Shown: positions 1-8,408 of the stretch, in pieces
Layout: the number at the start of each line of letters is the position of its first letter
Numbering within the stretch: position 1 is the first letter of the stretch
Source of the DNA: Ardenticatenaceae bacterium
GTDB taxonomy: Bacteria; Chloroflexota; Anaerolineae; Promineifilales; Promineifilaceae
Reading direction: 5' to 3'
Length of the DNA stretch: 37,573 bases
Assembly: GCA_020634415.1 (NCBI GenBank)
Contig: JACKBT010000045.1
Location: 1-37,573 of the forward strand
Notes under the pieces: generated by a model
What the model was told of the DNA's origin: nothing
Database searches by the model: none
What the model saw: only the letters and a program-made list of their open reading frames with translations
Position numbers and translations under genes: made by a program

Positions 1-76
1 AAGAATTGAGAGAAAAAGCCTAGAATCCTTTGCGTTTCTTTCATTCTTCGCGTTCTTTGCGTCAAAAATCTGTTTT
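1..76. other. Left-edge intergenic stretch
   Basis: No gene is visible before the stop codon of the acetyltransferase at 77. The segment around 28-61 repeats CTTTGCG/CTTCGCG-type words with a spacing of about a dozen bases. This resembles one arm of the word-repeat hairpins found in other gaps of this window, but the partner arm would lie outside the window. Confidence 0.4.
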
Positions 77-901
77 TTAAACTACTGAATCTCCATAAAG
101 ATGGGCCAGGGCCTGCCGCACGGTGTTTGTGTCCATGCCAAAGTGGGCGGCAACGGCCGTTGCCGCCTCCCCATCCCACGCCTTATCTGTGCGAATGCCA
201 TCCATGAAGCTGTTAAGCTGCCAGGGCTGTTCGCTGCTGTTAAAGCGCCAGGGCCGTTCGTTGATGATTTTGTTGATGACGATTTTGTCGAGGAAGAGAC
301 CGTTGGGGCCGTAATCGGCCGTTGTGGCCGCCCGATAGCGGTCATCAGGCACAGGTTCATCAATCAGCGTGAAAACATTGCGGGCGGGATGCGGCCAGCG
401 TTCAATCTGGTAGCGTTGGGGGCCATCGGGCACGACGGCGAAGTTGAGGAAGGGGGTAGCGCGGGTGGTGGTTTCATGAGGATCCAAGAGCAGGGGCGCA
501 TAGAGGGGAATGCCCACGTCGGCCAGCCATTTTTGGCCGTCCAGGTGCAGCACAACGGCCGTATGGCAGCCAATTTTGTCGCCCATGTTGTTGATGGTGA
601 GGTAGCCATCGTAACCGAGGGCCAGCAGCAGGCTGTAGAAGGCGTAATTGCTCTCGAAGCAGGTGCCGCCGCCACCGCGTTCCATGTTGTCTTGCCAAAA
701 TTCGAGAGGCCAGCGGGGGCAATCGGCCGTTTCCTTTGTGCGTGCTCGTTTGGCAATGCGGAAGGCACTTTCCCAGGGCACCAGGCGAATGCAGGCGGCG
801 ATCAGGGCTTCCAAATGTGCCAATGAGGGATCAGCGGGAGCCATATGGAGATGGGCCAATACTTGGGCGGTCAGCGCGGGAGATAAGGGTGATGTAGTCA
901 T
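77..901 (-). CDS. Arylamine N-acetyltransferase (NAT family)
   Basis: The 274-residue protein fits the NAT family, which moves an acetyl or acyl group from CoA to arylamines or related substrates through a Cys-His-Asp triad. The catalytic cysteine is visible in the run GGGGTCFESNYAFYS (Cys81), followed by His113 in GCHTAVVL and Asp128 in WLADVG. The 15-residue His-Asp spacing matches the classical family. The length matches bacterial NATs. I chose the ATG at 899-901; a longer reading frame starting at 970 would run through the promoter of the divergent gene and adds no conserved sequence. No Shine-Dalgarno sequence is obvious. The real substrate cannot be read from the sequence; NAT-like enzymes also act in secondary metabolism. 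Confidence 0.85.
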   Translation of the reverse strand: MTTSPLSPALTAQVLAHLHMAPADPSLAHLEALIAACIRLVPWESAFRIAKRARTKETADCPRWPLEFWQDNMERGGGGTCFESNYAFYSLLLALGYDGYLTINNMGDKIGCHTAVVLHLDGQKWLADVGIPLYAPLLLDPHETTTRATPFLNFAVVPDGPQRYQIERWPHPARNVFTLIDEPVPDDRYRAATTADYGPNGLFLDKIVINKIINERPWRFNSSEQPWQLNSFMDGIRTDKAWDGEAATAVAAHFGMDTNTVRQALAHLYGDSVV

Positions 902-919
902 AGTTTTTTTGTGACGATT

Positions 920-949
920 ATTGTAGGAAATTACGCGGCATTGTACCAA
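920..949 (-). promoter_or_regulatory. Candidate sigma-70-type promoter of the acetyltransferase
   Basis: On the minus strand TTGGTA (944-949) and TACAAT (920-925) are separated by 18 bp and lie 18 bp before the chosen ATG. Both boxes are close to consensus. No transcript data are available. Confidence 0.45.
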
Positions 950-977
950 TTGACTAATGCCCTGCCCCACTCTTGGT

Positions 978-983
978 TATAAT
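978..983 (+). promoter_or_regulatory. Perfect -10 box TATAAT, possibly for a leaderless mRNA
   Basis: TATAAT ends 6 bp before the ATG at 990, so transcription would begin at or next to the start codon. No convincing -35 box sits at 16-18 bp; TTGACT at 950-955 is 22 bp away. No ribosome-binding site precedes the ATG, which agrees with a leaderless start. Confidence 0.4.
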
Positions 984-989
984 ACTGTC

Positions 990-2489
990 ATGACTGAAAC
1001 TCGCACTTGTCCCAACTGTCAACGACGATTGTATTTTGCGCCAGACGGCCGTTCCCTCATCTGCGAACGGTGTGGGTACAAAGAAACCCAACAAAACCAA
1101 TCAGAGCGCCCCGATGTAGATGAGTTGATCCGCTCTACTAAGTGGATGACCGCCTCGGCCAATGCTTCGCCGGTGCGTGCCCGCAGCGTGCGTGATTTGC
1201 TGGTGCGGGGTGTGGCTGCCGCCAAAAATGGCGACGAAGAGGAGGCGTTCTATTATCTGGAGCGGGTTTTGCTTACCGAATCGAGCGATGAGGAGCGGGC
1301 TAAAGCGTGGCTCTGGCTAAGTGGTTTGTATGATGAGCCAGTGCAGCGGCGCAAATGTTTGGAGCAGGTGTTGGCGCATCAGCCCCAAAATATGTTGGCG
1401 CGGCGGGGTATGGCGGTGTTGGACGGCCGTTTGAACCCCGACGACATCATTGACCCCGACAAGCTGGAAGTGGCGGAGGTGGAGCCACAAACGGCCGATG
1501 TGGAGCAATTTACCTGTCCTCGGTGTAACGGCCGTCTGCACTACACCCCCAACCACGATGCCCTCGCCTGCGAATTTTGCGACTATCGGCAGGCACTTGG
1601 GGGTGAGCAAGTAAAAGCTCAGTATGGCATGGGCGAATTTGAGCAGGACTTTATTGCCGCCATGCACACCAAAAAAGGGCATCTTAGCCCCGTGCAAATG
1701 CCCTCTTTCCAGTGCCAATCCTGCGCCGTTGAATTCTTACTGGCCCCCGAAACCATCTCCGTCACCTGCCCCTACTGCGATTCCGTTTATGTCACCGAAA
1801 CGGCCGAAGCCCGCGAACTTCTGCCGCCTCAGGCTCTCCTCCCCTTTGCCGTGTCATTGGAGATGGCCGAGAAAAGCCTCCGCGCCTGGTTCAAGCAGCA
1901 CACCATCAGCCGTCCCCGCGTCTCGCCCATCATCGGCATGTACTTGCCCATGTGGACGTTCGACATTGGCGGCGTTATTAAATGGAATGGGATGGTGCAG
2001 CGGGGGTACGGCAATAATCAAGAGTGGGTTCCAGTGAAGGGCGAGAAGGTTATTTTTTATGATGATGTGTTGGCTCTGGCCACGCACAAGTTGCCTGATA
2101 AGCTGTCGCTCAAAGTGCTGCCCAGTTATGATTTGGGCCAACTGGTGCAGTATGATGCCCGCTATTTGGCCGATTGGCCGGCCGAGCGTTACCAAATCGC
2201 GCTGGGGGATGCGGCCATTCAGGCGCGTAAGCAGGTGCTAACCGATTTACGCCGTCATCCCTTCAACCTCACTGGCGAGTCGGGCTACATCAAAGATTTG
2301 CGGACAAATACGCATGAGATGATTGTGGAGTCATTTAAGCAAGTGCTGCTGCCGCTGTGGGTGGTGCATTATAAGTTTGAAGAGCAGGTGTATGATGTGC
2401 TGTTGAACGGACAAACGGCCGAAATTTTTGGCGAACGGCCGCAGGGCATTGTGGGGCGGTTGTTTGGCTGGCTTTCTGGTAATACGTAA
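990..2489 (+). CDS. Triple zinc-ribbon protein with a TPR-like segment, function unknown
   Basis: The 499-residue protein has three CxxC...CxxC zinc ribbons: Cys7/10/25/28 (CPNC, CERC), a second around residues 176-200 (CPRC, CEFC) and a third around 240-265 (CQSC, CPYC). Between the first two lies a helical, TPR-like stretch (about residues 65-145) with repeated Ala/Leu/Glu positions. The C-terminal half contains YLPMWTFDIGG-type hydrophobic beta segments and no catalytic motif I recognise. No signal peptide or membrane span is evident. I start it at 990 because that ATG sits directly after a TATAAT box; the in-frame ATG at 957 would lie upstream of it. Function is not assigned; a protein- or nucleic-acid-binding scaffold is only a guess. 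Confidence 0.75.
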   Translation: MTETRTCPNCQRRLYFAPDGRSLICERCGYKETQQNQSERPDVDELIRSTKWMTASANASPVRARSVRDLLVRGVAAAKNGDEEEAFYYLERVLLTESSDEERAKAWLWLSGLYDEPVQRRKCLEQVLAHQPQNMLARRGMAVLDGRLNPDDIIDPDKLEVAEVEPQTADVEQFTCPRCNGRLHYTPNHDALACEFCDYRQALGGEQVKAQYGMGEFEQDFIAAMHTKKGHLSPVQMPSFQCQSCAVEFLLAPETISVTCPYCDSVYVTETAEARELLPPQALLPFAVSLEMAEKSLRAWFKQHTISRPRVSPIIGMYLPMWTFDIGGVIKWNGMVQRGYGNNQEWVPVKGEKVIFYDDVLALATHKLPDKLSLKVLPSYDLGQLVQYDARYLADWPAERYQIALGDAAIQARKQVLTDLRRHPFNLTGESGYIKDLRTNTHEMIVESFKQVLLPLWVVHYKFEEQVYDVLLNGQTAEIFGERPQGIVGRLFGWLSGNT

Positions 2490-2494
2490 GACAT

Positions 2495-2531
2495 AAAACG
2501 TAAAACGCAAGGCATTTACGTTTTACGTTTT
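2495..2531. terminator. Perfect 13-bp hairpin built from a repeated AAAACGT word
   Basis: Left arm 2495-2507 (AAAACGTAAAACG) pairs perfectly with 2519-2531 across an 11-nt loop, and the right arm ends in a T run. It begins 5 bp after the preceding stop codon and probably acts as a terminator or 3'-end stabiliser. Each arm is nearly two copies of a 7-nt word, a design shared with other gaps in this window. Confidence 0.65.
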
Positions 2532-2547
2532 TCAACAAGGAAATTCA

Positions 2548-3819
2548 ATGAAGAAGTATGATTATATTGTAGTAGGCAATGGCCTCATGGGCAGTGCCGC
2601 AGGGCGGTATTTAAGTGAGATGGGTGGTTCGGTGGCGATTATTGGGCCGGGTGAACCAGAGGATCATGCCACACATGAGGGAGTGTTTAGCAGCCATTAT
2701 GACCAGGGGCGGCTGGTACGTGAACTGAGCCAGGACCCCATTTGGTCTATCGCCTCGCGGCTGGCGGTGCAGAAGTATGGGATGTTGGAGGAGCGATCTG
2801 GTCTCTCTTTTCATGGGCCGGTGGGCCGGGTGCTGGCTAATAATCCTTCGCCGGAAGAGCGGCGGGAGCTGCTGGATTGGCTGGAACAAGCCAGCCAAGA
2901 ATATGGCATTGCCTATCAATATTTTGAGAAGGGGGATCGTTCCTGGAAAAAGCTGTTCCCTTATTTGGATTTTCCTGAGGAGTATGACCTGTTTTATGAG
3001 CCAGCCCCAGCGGGCTATATTAACCCGCGCCAGATGCTGCGGGCGCAGAATGTGATTGCGCAGCAGTGTGGTGCGGAGGTGGTAGCGGAGCGTGTGGTGG
3101 GGGTGGTGTCAACGGCCGATTCCGTCACCGTCACTACCGCTGAGGGCAACCAGTATGTGGGGGAGAAGGTTTTGATTGCCTGTGGGGCGTTTACGAACTT
3201 CAATAATTTGCTGCCGCAGCCCATTCCGCTGCGTTTGAAGACGGAGGCGATGATTTGGGCGGATGTGGATGAGGAGACGGCCGTTCGCCTGCAAACGATG
3301 CCCGGTGTGGGGTATGACATTGATGACCCTGACCTGGATGACATCTATATGGCCCCGCCTGTGCTGTATCCTGATGGCAAGTACAAGGTGAAGATGGGCT
3401 GTAACACGGCGCATGAGAGTTGGCCGGAGACGCTGGCGGAGGTGCAAGATTGGTTCCGCCGGGGGCATAGTGATGAGGATAAACCGGCTATGGCTGAAGC
3501 CTTGCAAAGTGTGCTGCCGGAGGTGCAGTTTGGGGCGATGACGACGCATTGTTGTATTGTGACGTATACGCCGTCTGGTTATCCGACGATTGATGGTGCG
3601 CCGGGGGACGTTTACGGCCGTTTGTTCATCGCTACCGGCGGCAATGGTTCTAGTGCGCAGGGGTCGGATACGTTTGGGTGGCTGGCGGCGGGGTGGATGG
3701 TAGACGGCCGTTGGCCGGACGACCTGCCACGCCAGCCCTTTTTAGCCACGAATAAGTGGGGCGAAAGTAAGAAGAAGCTGACCAAAGCGCAAGAACGCGC
3801 CTTTGCTAAAGTGGAATAA
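2548..3819 (+). CDS. FAD-dependent amine oxidoreductase (DAO / monomeric sarcosine oxidase-like)
   Basis: The protein has 423 residues. Its N-terminus YIVVGNGLMGSAAGRYLSE is the Rossmann FAD-binding GxGxxG motif of the DAO family, and the C-terminal FIATGGNGSSAQGSDTFGW is the usual second FAD-contact region. The layout and length match monomeric sarcosine oxidase or N-methyl-amino-acid oxidases, which oxidise a C-N bond and release H2O2. The usual covalent-flavin Cys cannot be placed with confidence, so the substrate is open. The ATG has an AAGGA ribosome-binding site 8 bp upstream. It follows the zinc-ribbon gene on the same strand but is separated by a terminator-like hairpin. Its 3' end lies 21 bp from the convergent beta-lactamase-fold gene. 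Confidence 0.8.
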   Translation: MKKYDYIVVGNGLMGSAAGRYLSEMGGSVAIIGPGEPEDHATHEGVFSSHYDQGRLVRELSQDPIWSIASRLAVQKYGMLEERSGLSFHGPVGRVLANNPSPEERRELLDWLEQASQEYGIAYQYFEKGDRSWKKLFPYLDFPEEYDLFYEPAPAGYINPRQMLRAQNVIAQQCGAEVVAERVVGVVSTADSVTVTTAEGNQYVGEKVLIACGAFTNFNNLLPQPIPLRLKTEAMIWADVDEETAVRLQTMPGVGYDIDDPDLDDIYMAPPVLYPDGKYKVKMGCNTAHESWPETLAEVQDWFRRGHSDEDKPAMAEALQSVLPEVQFGAMTTHCCIVTYTPSGYPTIDGAPGDVYGRLFIATGGNGSSAQGSDTFGWLAAGWMVDGRWPDDLPRQPFLATNKWGESKKKLTKAQERAFAKVE

Positions 3820-3840
3820 TTATCGTCATTTGCCCAAAAT

Positions 3841-5169
3841 CTATTTGATGACAAGGGGCAGGTAGGTTTGCTGCTGTAGCAAATAGTCGGGGAAGAGGTC
3901 GTGGTCGGGCCAGGTGGTGATGGTGTCGGCCATATTGTAGATGAGGGGATCAATCTCCCAATAAGGCAGGCCGGAAGGGTCATCGAATTGGTTGAAGAGG
4001 ACGCACCAGTTGAGGCCATCGTAGCGCCGCACCAGCAGCGCGTATGTGCCATCCAGAATGCCATCGTGCCAGGTGTTGCGGATATTGCCACCCCAATCAC
4101 GCACCGACCAGCCGCAGCCAAAGTACCAATCGCCAGGGGTGTAATCGCCGGGGTTGATGTGCTGTGGCAGGGCGAACATGGTGTCTACAGAGGCTTGGTT
4201 GAGGATGGGGCTGGTGGCGGGGTCGTCGAAGGTGGTGGCGAAGCGGGCCAGTTCGACGGCCGTTCCGAGCCAGGCTCCGTGTGAGTCCATATTTTCCAGG
4301 TTCCAGCCACCGTAACACCAGGGTACGAATGTGCCAGAGTTATCGAAGACGGTTTGGCCGACGTATTGGGTGTGGTATTTGGCTTCTTGGGGCAAACGGC
4401 CGTCGGGCAGAGAACGGCCGGGGGCCATTCTGTAGATATTGAGCGGGTGAAAAATCTGCTGCTGGACGTAGTTGTGGTAGGGCTGGCCGGTTACGGCTTC
4501 GATGATCTGGCCGAGCAGGCTGAAGCCGTAGTTGCTGTAGGCGAAGGTGGTGCGCGGGGTATGCTGGAGGGGCTGTCCGGTCATGTAGGTGGCGATGTCG
4601 TGTTTGGTGATGGGTAAGGACAGACCCAAACTGTTGGCGATTTGGTGGTCGCGGAACATGGGGTCGAAGGCGATGTCTCGATCCCAGCCGCCGAGATGTT
4701 GGAGGAGGTCGAGGACGGTGATGTCGGTGAGGCGGGAATCGGCCGTTTGCCCCGCTGGCGGCGTGAGGGTGATGAGGTCAGTGAGGTGGGCGTGCAGGTC
4801 GAGTTGATTGTTTTGGATGAGGTGGAGAACGGCCGTTGCTGTAATCGGTTTAGAGAGGCTGGCGATGCGAAAGAGGGACGTTGGTTCCACGAGAATGTCC
4901 TCACTGTCATTGCTGTAGGTGTAACCTCGCGCCAAAACCAGCTTGCCATTCCGTGTGATGGCCAATGAACCGGCCGAGATGCTGCGGGCTTGCATGAAGG
5001 ATTGCATCACGTTGTCAAAACTGACTAATTCGGGAACTTCCTGGCCGGTTGTGAGCCATTCGCGTCCTTCAACAACGGATTCTTGTTCAGGTCTGGGGGG
5101 TAAAAGGGCCAGCAAACTGGCCGCGCTGGCCTGCTGCAAAAATTGGCGGCGGGTGAGGGGGTGAGGCAA
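3841..5169 (-). CDS. Tat-exported serine hydrolase, class C beta-lactamase fold
   Basis: The 442-residue protein starts with a twin-arginine signal: TRRQFLQQASAASLLALL at residues 6-23, so export in folded form is expected. The serine beta-lactamase/transpeptidase fold (PF00144) is shown by SLSK in FRIASLSKPITATAVL (nucleophile Ser plus general-base Lys) and by the second motif YSN in FAYSNYGFSLLGQ. Members act as esterases, D-aminopeptidases, penicillin-binding proteins or beta-lactamases, so antibiotic resistance should not be assumed. The gene is alone on its strand, 21 bp from the convergent oxidoreductase and downstream of the McrB-like gene with a hairpin between. Confidence 0.85.
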   Translation of the reverse strand: MPHPLTRRQFLQQASAASLLALLPPRPEQESVVEGREWLTTGQEVPELVSFDNVMQSFMQARSISAGSLAITRNGKLVLARGYTYSNDSEDILVEPTSLFRIASLSKPITATAVLHLIQNNQLDLHAHLTDLITLTPPAGQTADSRLTDITVLDLLQHLGGWDRDIAFDPMFRDHQIANSLGLSLPITKHDIATYMTGQPLQHTPRTTFAYSNYGFSLLGQIIEAVTGQPYHNYVQQQIFHPLNIYRMAPGRSLPDGRLPQEAKYHTQYVGQTVFDNSGTFVPWCYGGWNLENMDSHGAWLGTAVELARFATTFDDPATSPILNQASVDTMFALPQHINPGDYTPGDWYFGCGWSVRDWGGNIRNTWHDGILDGTYALLVRRYDGLNWCVLFNQFDDPSGLPYWEIDPLIYNMADTITTWPDHDLFPDYLLQQQTYLPLVIK

Positions 5170-5208
5170 GGGTGTATTCCTTATGTGGGGGCTGGGAACT
5201 GGAATTTA

Positions 5209-5267
5209 GGGACTGGAGACTGGAGACTTTTTAGGCTTCGGTCTCCAATCTCTAATCTCCAATCTCC
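5209..5267. repeat. Word-repeat hairpin overlapping the McrB-like stop codon
   Basis: Left arm 5209-5227 carries tandem GGAGACT; right arm 5241-5267 carries the complementary tandem CTCCAAT/CTCTAAT words; the loop contains TTTTTAGG. The TAG stop of the McrB-like gene is at 5252-5254, inside the right arm, so its last residues EIGD are encoded by the repeat. Confidence 0.7.
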
Positions 5268-7674
5268 TTCTGTATCTTATGCCAGCGAAAAGCCTCAATC
5301 TGATTAGTTTGGTCGAAGAAATACTCTTCGAGATACGGTTCCACTTCCATGCGCCAGATGTCTTCGAGTTGGAGGGCCAAATCTGGCCGCATGAAGAAGC
5401 TGGTGCCGAGTTGGTAGTGGGGGTCGTTGATCTGTTTGTTGAGGCGGTCGAGAACACGAATGAGGGCGGTGGGGTTGTAGCCGGTGGTTTGGTGGTAGTG
5501 GCGCAGCAGGTGGTAGTTGGGGGGCAGGTGGATGAAGGCGAAGCGGCGGCGCAGGGCGTGGTCTACGAGGGCGATAGAGCGATCGGCCGTATTCATGGTT
5601 GCCAATATCCGCACATTACCCGGAATGCTAAAACGGCCACCGCCAGAGAGGGCAATTTCTTGGTCGCGGTATTCGAGCAGGTACATGAGTTCGCCGAAGA
5701 CACCAGCGACGTTGGCGCGGTTGATTTCGTCTATGATGAAGACGCATGTTCCGCCACGCTGCTTGGCGTTGTGGCAGAAGGTGTAGAAACGGCCGTGTAC
5801 CATCTCGTAGCGCAGGGAATTGTCGTCGCCCATTAACGGCCGTATGCCCTGCATAAAGTCTTCATAAGCATAGGCCGGATGGAACTGCACCAACTCCACA
5901 AAACCATCGCCGCCGCCAATCAGGTGGCGAGCCAGCCGCTCGGCGATATAGGTTTTGCCTGTGCCCGGCGGGCCGTAGAAGACAGCCTGCCCTTTGCGCT
6001 CGATGGCGCGTACCCAACGGGTCAATTCTTCGACAGAATAGCCCGTTTCCTCAGCACATTGAGCGAGAGAATAAGGTGAATTTGGCTCTTGGGGTATGGT
6101 TTGCCGTTCTGCCACAGGTTGGCTGGTTTCGAGTGCTTGAACTGGTTCTTGACGCAAATAGGTTTGGATGTGTGGCAGTGGATCATCTTCGATGGCAAGC
6201 AGAACAAGAGGGAAGAATTTTTGGTAGGTGTCTATGATTTGTTGGCGGAGTTGATCGGCCGTGAATTGCAACACCTTCACTTTGGGCAACACATAGGAGA
6301 CATCGAAGTTGTATTGAGCCGGGTCTTGCAGCCAATCAGCAAATGTTGTCCCTTCCTGATTACGAACAGAACCATCAGCTTCGATAACAAATAACTCTCG
6401 CTTACCACAAACGATTTGGACATCTGCAAACGATGGTGTCAACCAGTTCAGCAAAGTGTCATAATGCACCTGGCAGTTTTGACTGAATCTATTTTGCTGT
6501 TCTGTCCCGTACTCGCCGATATAAAAACCGAATTCCAAGAGTTCAAAGTTGATCCACATTGACAATTGGGCATCGGCCGTTCGCTTGCCACCTTTAGGGT
6601 AAAATGCCCCCCAATAAAAAGGCCACGCGCCACCTTGTCCATAATCATTCTTACGAAAACGCGAAAACAATCGCTTTCAGTTTCCATTGCTGCTAAGATG
6701 TCTGGCGGCAGTTCAAGGGCGACTTCGCGCATCAATTCCTGAAAAGGTTCTTCGACATATTGCGAATTCATCTTTGCGGAATCGTAGAACTCTTTGGTGG
6801 GATTGTCGTGAATGGCAGCAAGTAAATCAAAGGTTTCGACAGTGAAATAATCGTTTCTCGGCACAGTTGATTTTTTTGTGACCAATGTTGACATCTCCTC
6901 GTTGGTTTCGCGGAGAACGGCCGTTCTCTCGCCAATCTCGTAAGTAAGCACAGGTTCCGGCACAAACTCCGGCACGCCCAACTCAATCTGGCCTTTGGGG
7001 TCTAAACGGCCGATCCTCGCCTTCGCCTCACGATAACCCACCCAAATCATACTTTGCACGTCCACCATGTCATGCACACCATAGGGCCGCAGGTCGTTGT
7101 AGATGGTATGGACGTGGCTGCGAATGGCGGCATAAGTGGCGGCCTCGGGTGCGCCAGAGACAGACAGCGGTTGGCCCATGAATTTGAGAAACCATTCGGC
7201 CGTTTGCGGCTTGACAAACATCTCGCTGTCGGGATGGCACAGGAAGAGGAAATAAGTGGGAAAGGTCCACTTGTTCGGTAAATCGTGCGCGGTCAGGTAA
7301 TCGCTGAAGGTTTGCAGGCGGTCGGGTGTGGCGCGGTCGGCGTGGAGGAGGTTGCGGAAGTGAGTGCAGAAGGTGGCTTTGTCGAGGTGGGGGGTGTGCA
7401 GAACGGCCGTATCCCCCTGCGAGGGCACACGCAAAAAGAGCAAATTTGTCGCCTGCGCCAGCTTATCCAGCCGCTCTAAAAAAGCATCAAATTCCTCGTG
7501 GGCGATGAGGCGATCTAGCTCGACCTGATGGAGCCACTCGGCGGCCTGAGTGACAGCCTTTTGCTTATATTCGATTTCGTCAGCCACAAAGGGAGGATGG
7601 TCAAAATCCGTCCAAGCCTCGTATCGGAGGCGAACCAGTTCAATAAGAGCCTCTACCTGCCAGCCTGGGGTCAT
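5252..7674 (-). CDS. Orphan McrB-like AAA+ NTPase, split by a one-base frameshift
   Basis: The product is read in two frames. The N-terminal part runs from the ATG at 7674 to about 6665 (about 336 residues, no recognised enzyme motif, probably a recognition or regulatory region). The C-terminal part continues in another frame to 5252 and carries the motor: Walker A FYGPPGTGKT, Walker B FIIDEINRAN and the McrB-type signature MNTADRS followed by the arginine-finger region RRRFAF. McrB proteins are GTP-driven motors that partner the nuclease McrC in modification-dependent restriction. The frames join if one T is added to the T-run at 6664-6667 (AAAA on the plus strand), giving ESDCFSRFRKNDYGQGG. 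The next gene is not McrC and none is in the window, so a role other than restriction is possible. Whether the frameshift is real or an error is undecided. Confidence 0.75.
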
Positions 7675-7680
7675 GGGGGT

Positions 7681-7708
7681 ATTGTACTATGGGCGTGGCA
7701 GGTAGCAA
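7681..7708 (-). promoter_or_regulatory. Candidate promoter of the McrB-like gene, leaderless arrangement
   Basis: On the minus strand TTGCTA (7703-7708) and TACAAT (7681-7686) are 16 bp apart. The -10 box ends 6 bp before the ATG at 7674, the same spacing as at 978-990, so the transcript would start at the start codon. Confidence 0.45.
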
Positions 7709-7861
7709 ATGGCAAGTAGCGGGTGCACGAACAACTTGTCAGGCAAATATTCAACTCACGCAAAGGCGCAAAGGCGCAAAGGAAAAAACTTAGCGACTTT
7801 GCGACTTTGCGCGAGCCTCAATGACAACTTGTCCGTAGACCCGCAAGTAGCAAGTAGCAAC
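7700..7861. repeat. Intergenic cluster of 7-8 nt word repeats, partly inverted
   Basis: This gap between the VKOR and McrB-like genes holds three tandem copies of CGCAAAGG (7759-7782), facing the complementary GCGACTTT tandem (7793-7812). Outside it are GCAAGTA-type tandem words at 7713-7720 and 7843-7861 in the same orientation, and ACAACTTGTC twice (7731-7740 and 7824-7833). Confidence 0.7.
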
Positions 7862-7873
7862 TTTCCCCAGTTC

Positions 7874-8329
7874 CTATGAGTTCCCCTCTTTTTGCACGCT
7901 GAGCAGGTAGCTAATGGCTAAGGCGAAGGAGATGGTGACAATAACGGCCGATACCACACAGTAGCGGCAAATGGCATGGATCACAAATAGCTCCAGCCCC
8001 GTAAGGCCCAGCGAAAAGAGGAAGGCCAGCCCGGTTGTGCCCACCAGCAGTTCGGGCAAATAATCATCCAGGGCCGGCCACCAGTCGGGCAGCCAGGTGA
8101 GCAGGAAGATGAGGACATACCCGATGAGGCCGATGAGGGCGACGGGGATGGGGCCAATGCTGGAATAGGGCGCATCGGGGCCACTCACTTTGCCACAATC
8201 ATCCCAACCGGTGCTGCTGCACGCTGCCACCAGATCACCATTGTGGTAGAGGAGCAAATAGTAAGCCACAAACAGGCCAATAACAGCCAGGAGTTGAATC
8301 AGTCGTACTTGCCAATCGTGTGGACGCAT
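7874..8329 (-). CDS. Vitamin K epoxide reductase (VKOR) family membrane protein
   Basis: The 151-residue protein has about four membrane spans and the VKOR cysteines: loop pair Cys37 and Cys45 (CSSTGWDDC) and the active CxxC at Cys121/Cys124 (CRYC). Bacterial VKOR homologues re-oxidise DsbA-like partners and pass electrons to quinone, replacing DsbB. The DsbA-like gene lies immediately upstream on the same strand (stop at 8409), separated by a hairpin, so the two almost certainly work together in extracytoplasmic disulfide formation. The length is that of a stand-alone VKOR without the fused thioredoxin domain seen in some bacteria. Confidence 0.9.
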   Translation of the reverse strand: MRPHDWQVRLIQLLAVIGLFVAYYLLLYHNGDLVAACSSTGWDDCGKVSGPDAPYSSIGPIPVALIGLIGYVLIFLLTWLPDWWPALDDYLPELLVGTTGLAFLFSLGLTGLELFVIHAICRYCVVSAVIVTISFALAISYLLSVQKEGNS

Positions 8330-8333
8330 AAAT

Positions 8334-8406
8334 GGAGATTGGAGATTGGAGATGGGAGGCTGGCGACTGTGTTTTAAGAGTCGCCAGTCTCTGGTCTCCA
8401 GTCTCT
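8334..8406. repeat. Word-repeat hairpin between dsbA-like and VKOR genes
   Basis: Left arm 8334-8368 begins with tandem GGAGATT and ends CTGGCGACT; right arm 8379-8406 begins AGTCGCCAG and continues with CTCCAGT-type words. The 9-bp inner stem is perfect. It could separate or attenuate the two coupled genes. Confidence 0.7.
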
Positions 8407-8408
8407 AT

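Noticed and set aside
101..826. Long plus-strand reading frame opposite the acetyltransferase
   Set aside because: It has no family signature, and the minus-strand frame carries the full NAT triad; it is an antisense shadow favoured by high GC.
3841..5169. Antibiotic-resistance beta-lactamase
   Set aside because: The SxxK/YxN fold is shared by many esterases and peptidases; nothing in the context points to beta-lactam hydrolysis.
6655..6670. Programmed -1 frameshift in the McrB-like gene
   Set aside because: No X-XXY-YYZ slippery heptamer is in the right phase; a missing T in the T-run explains the break more simply.
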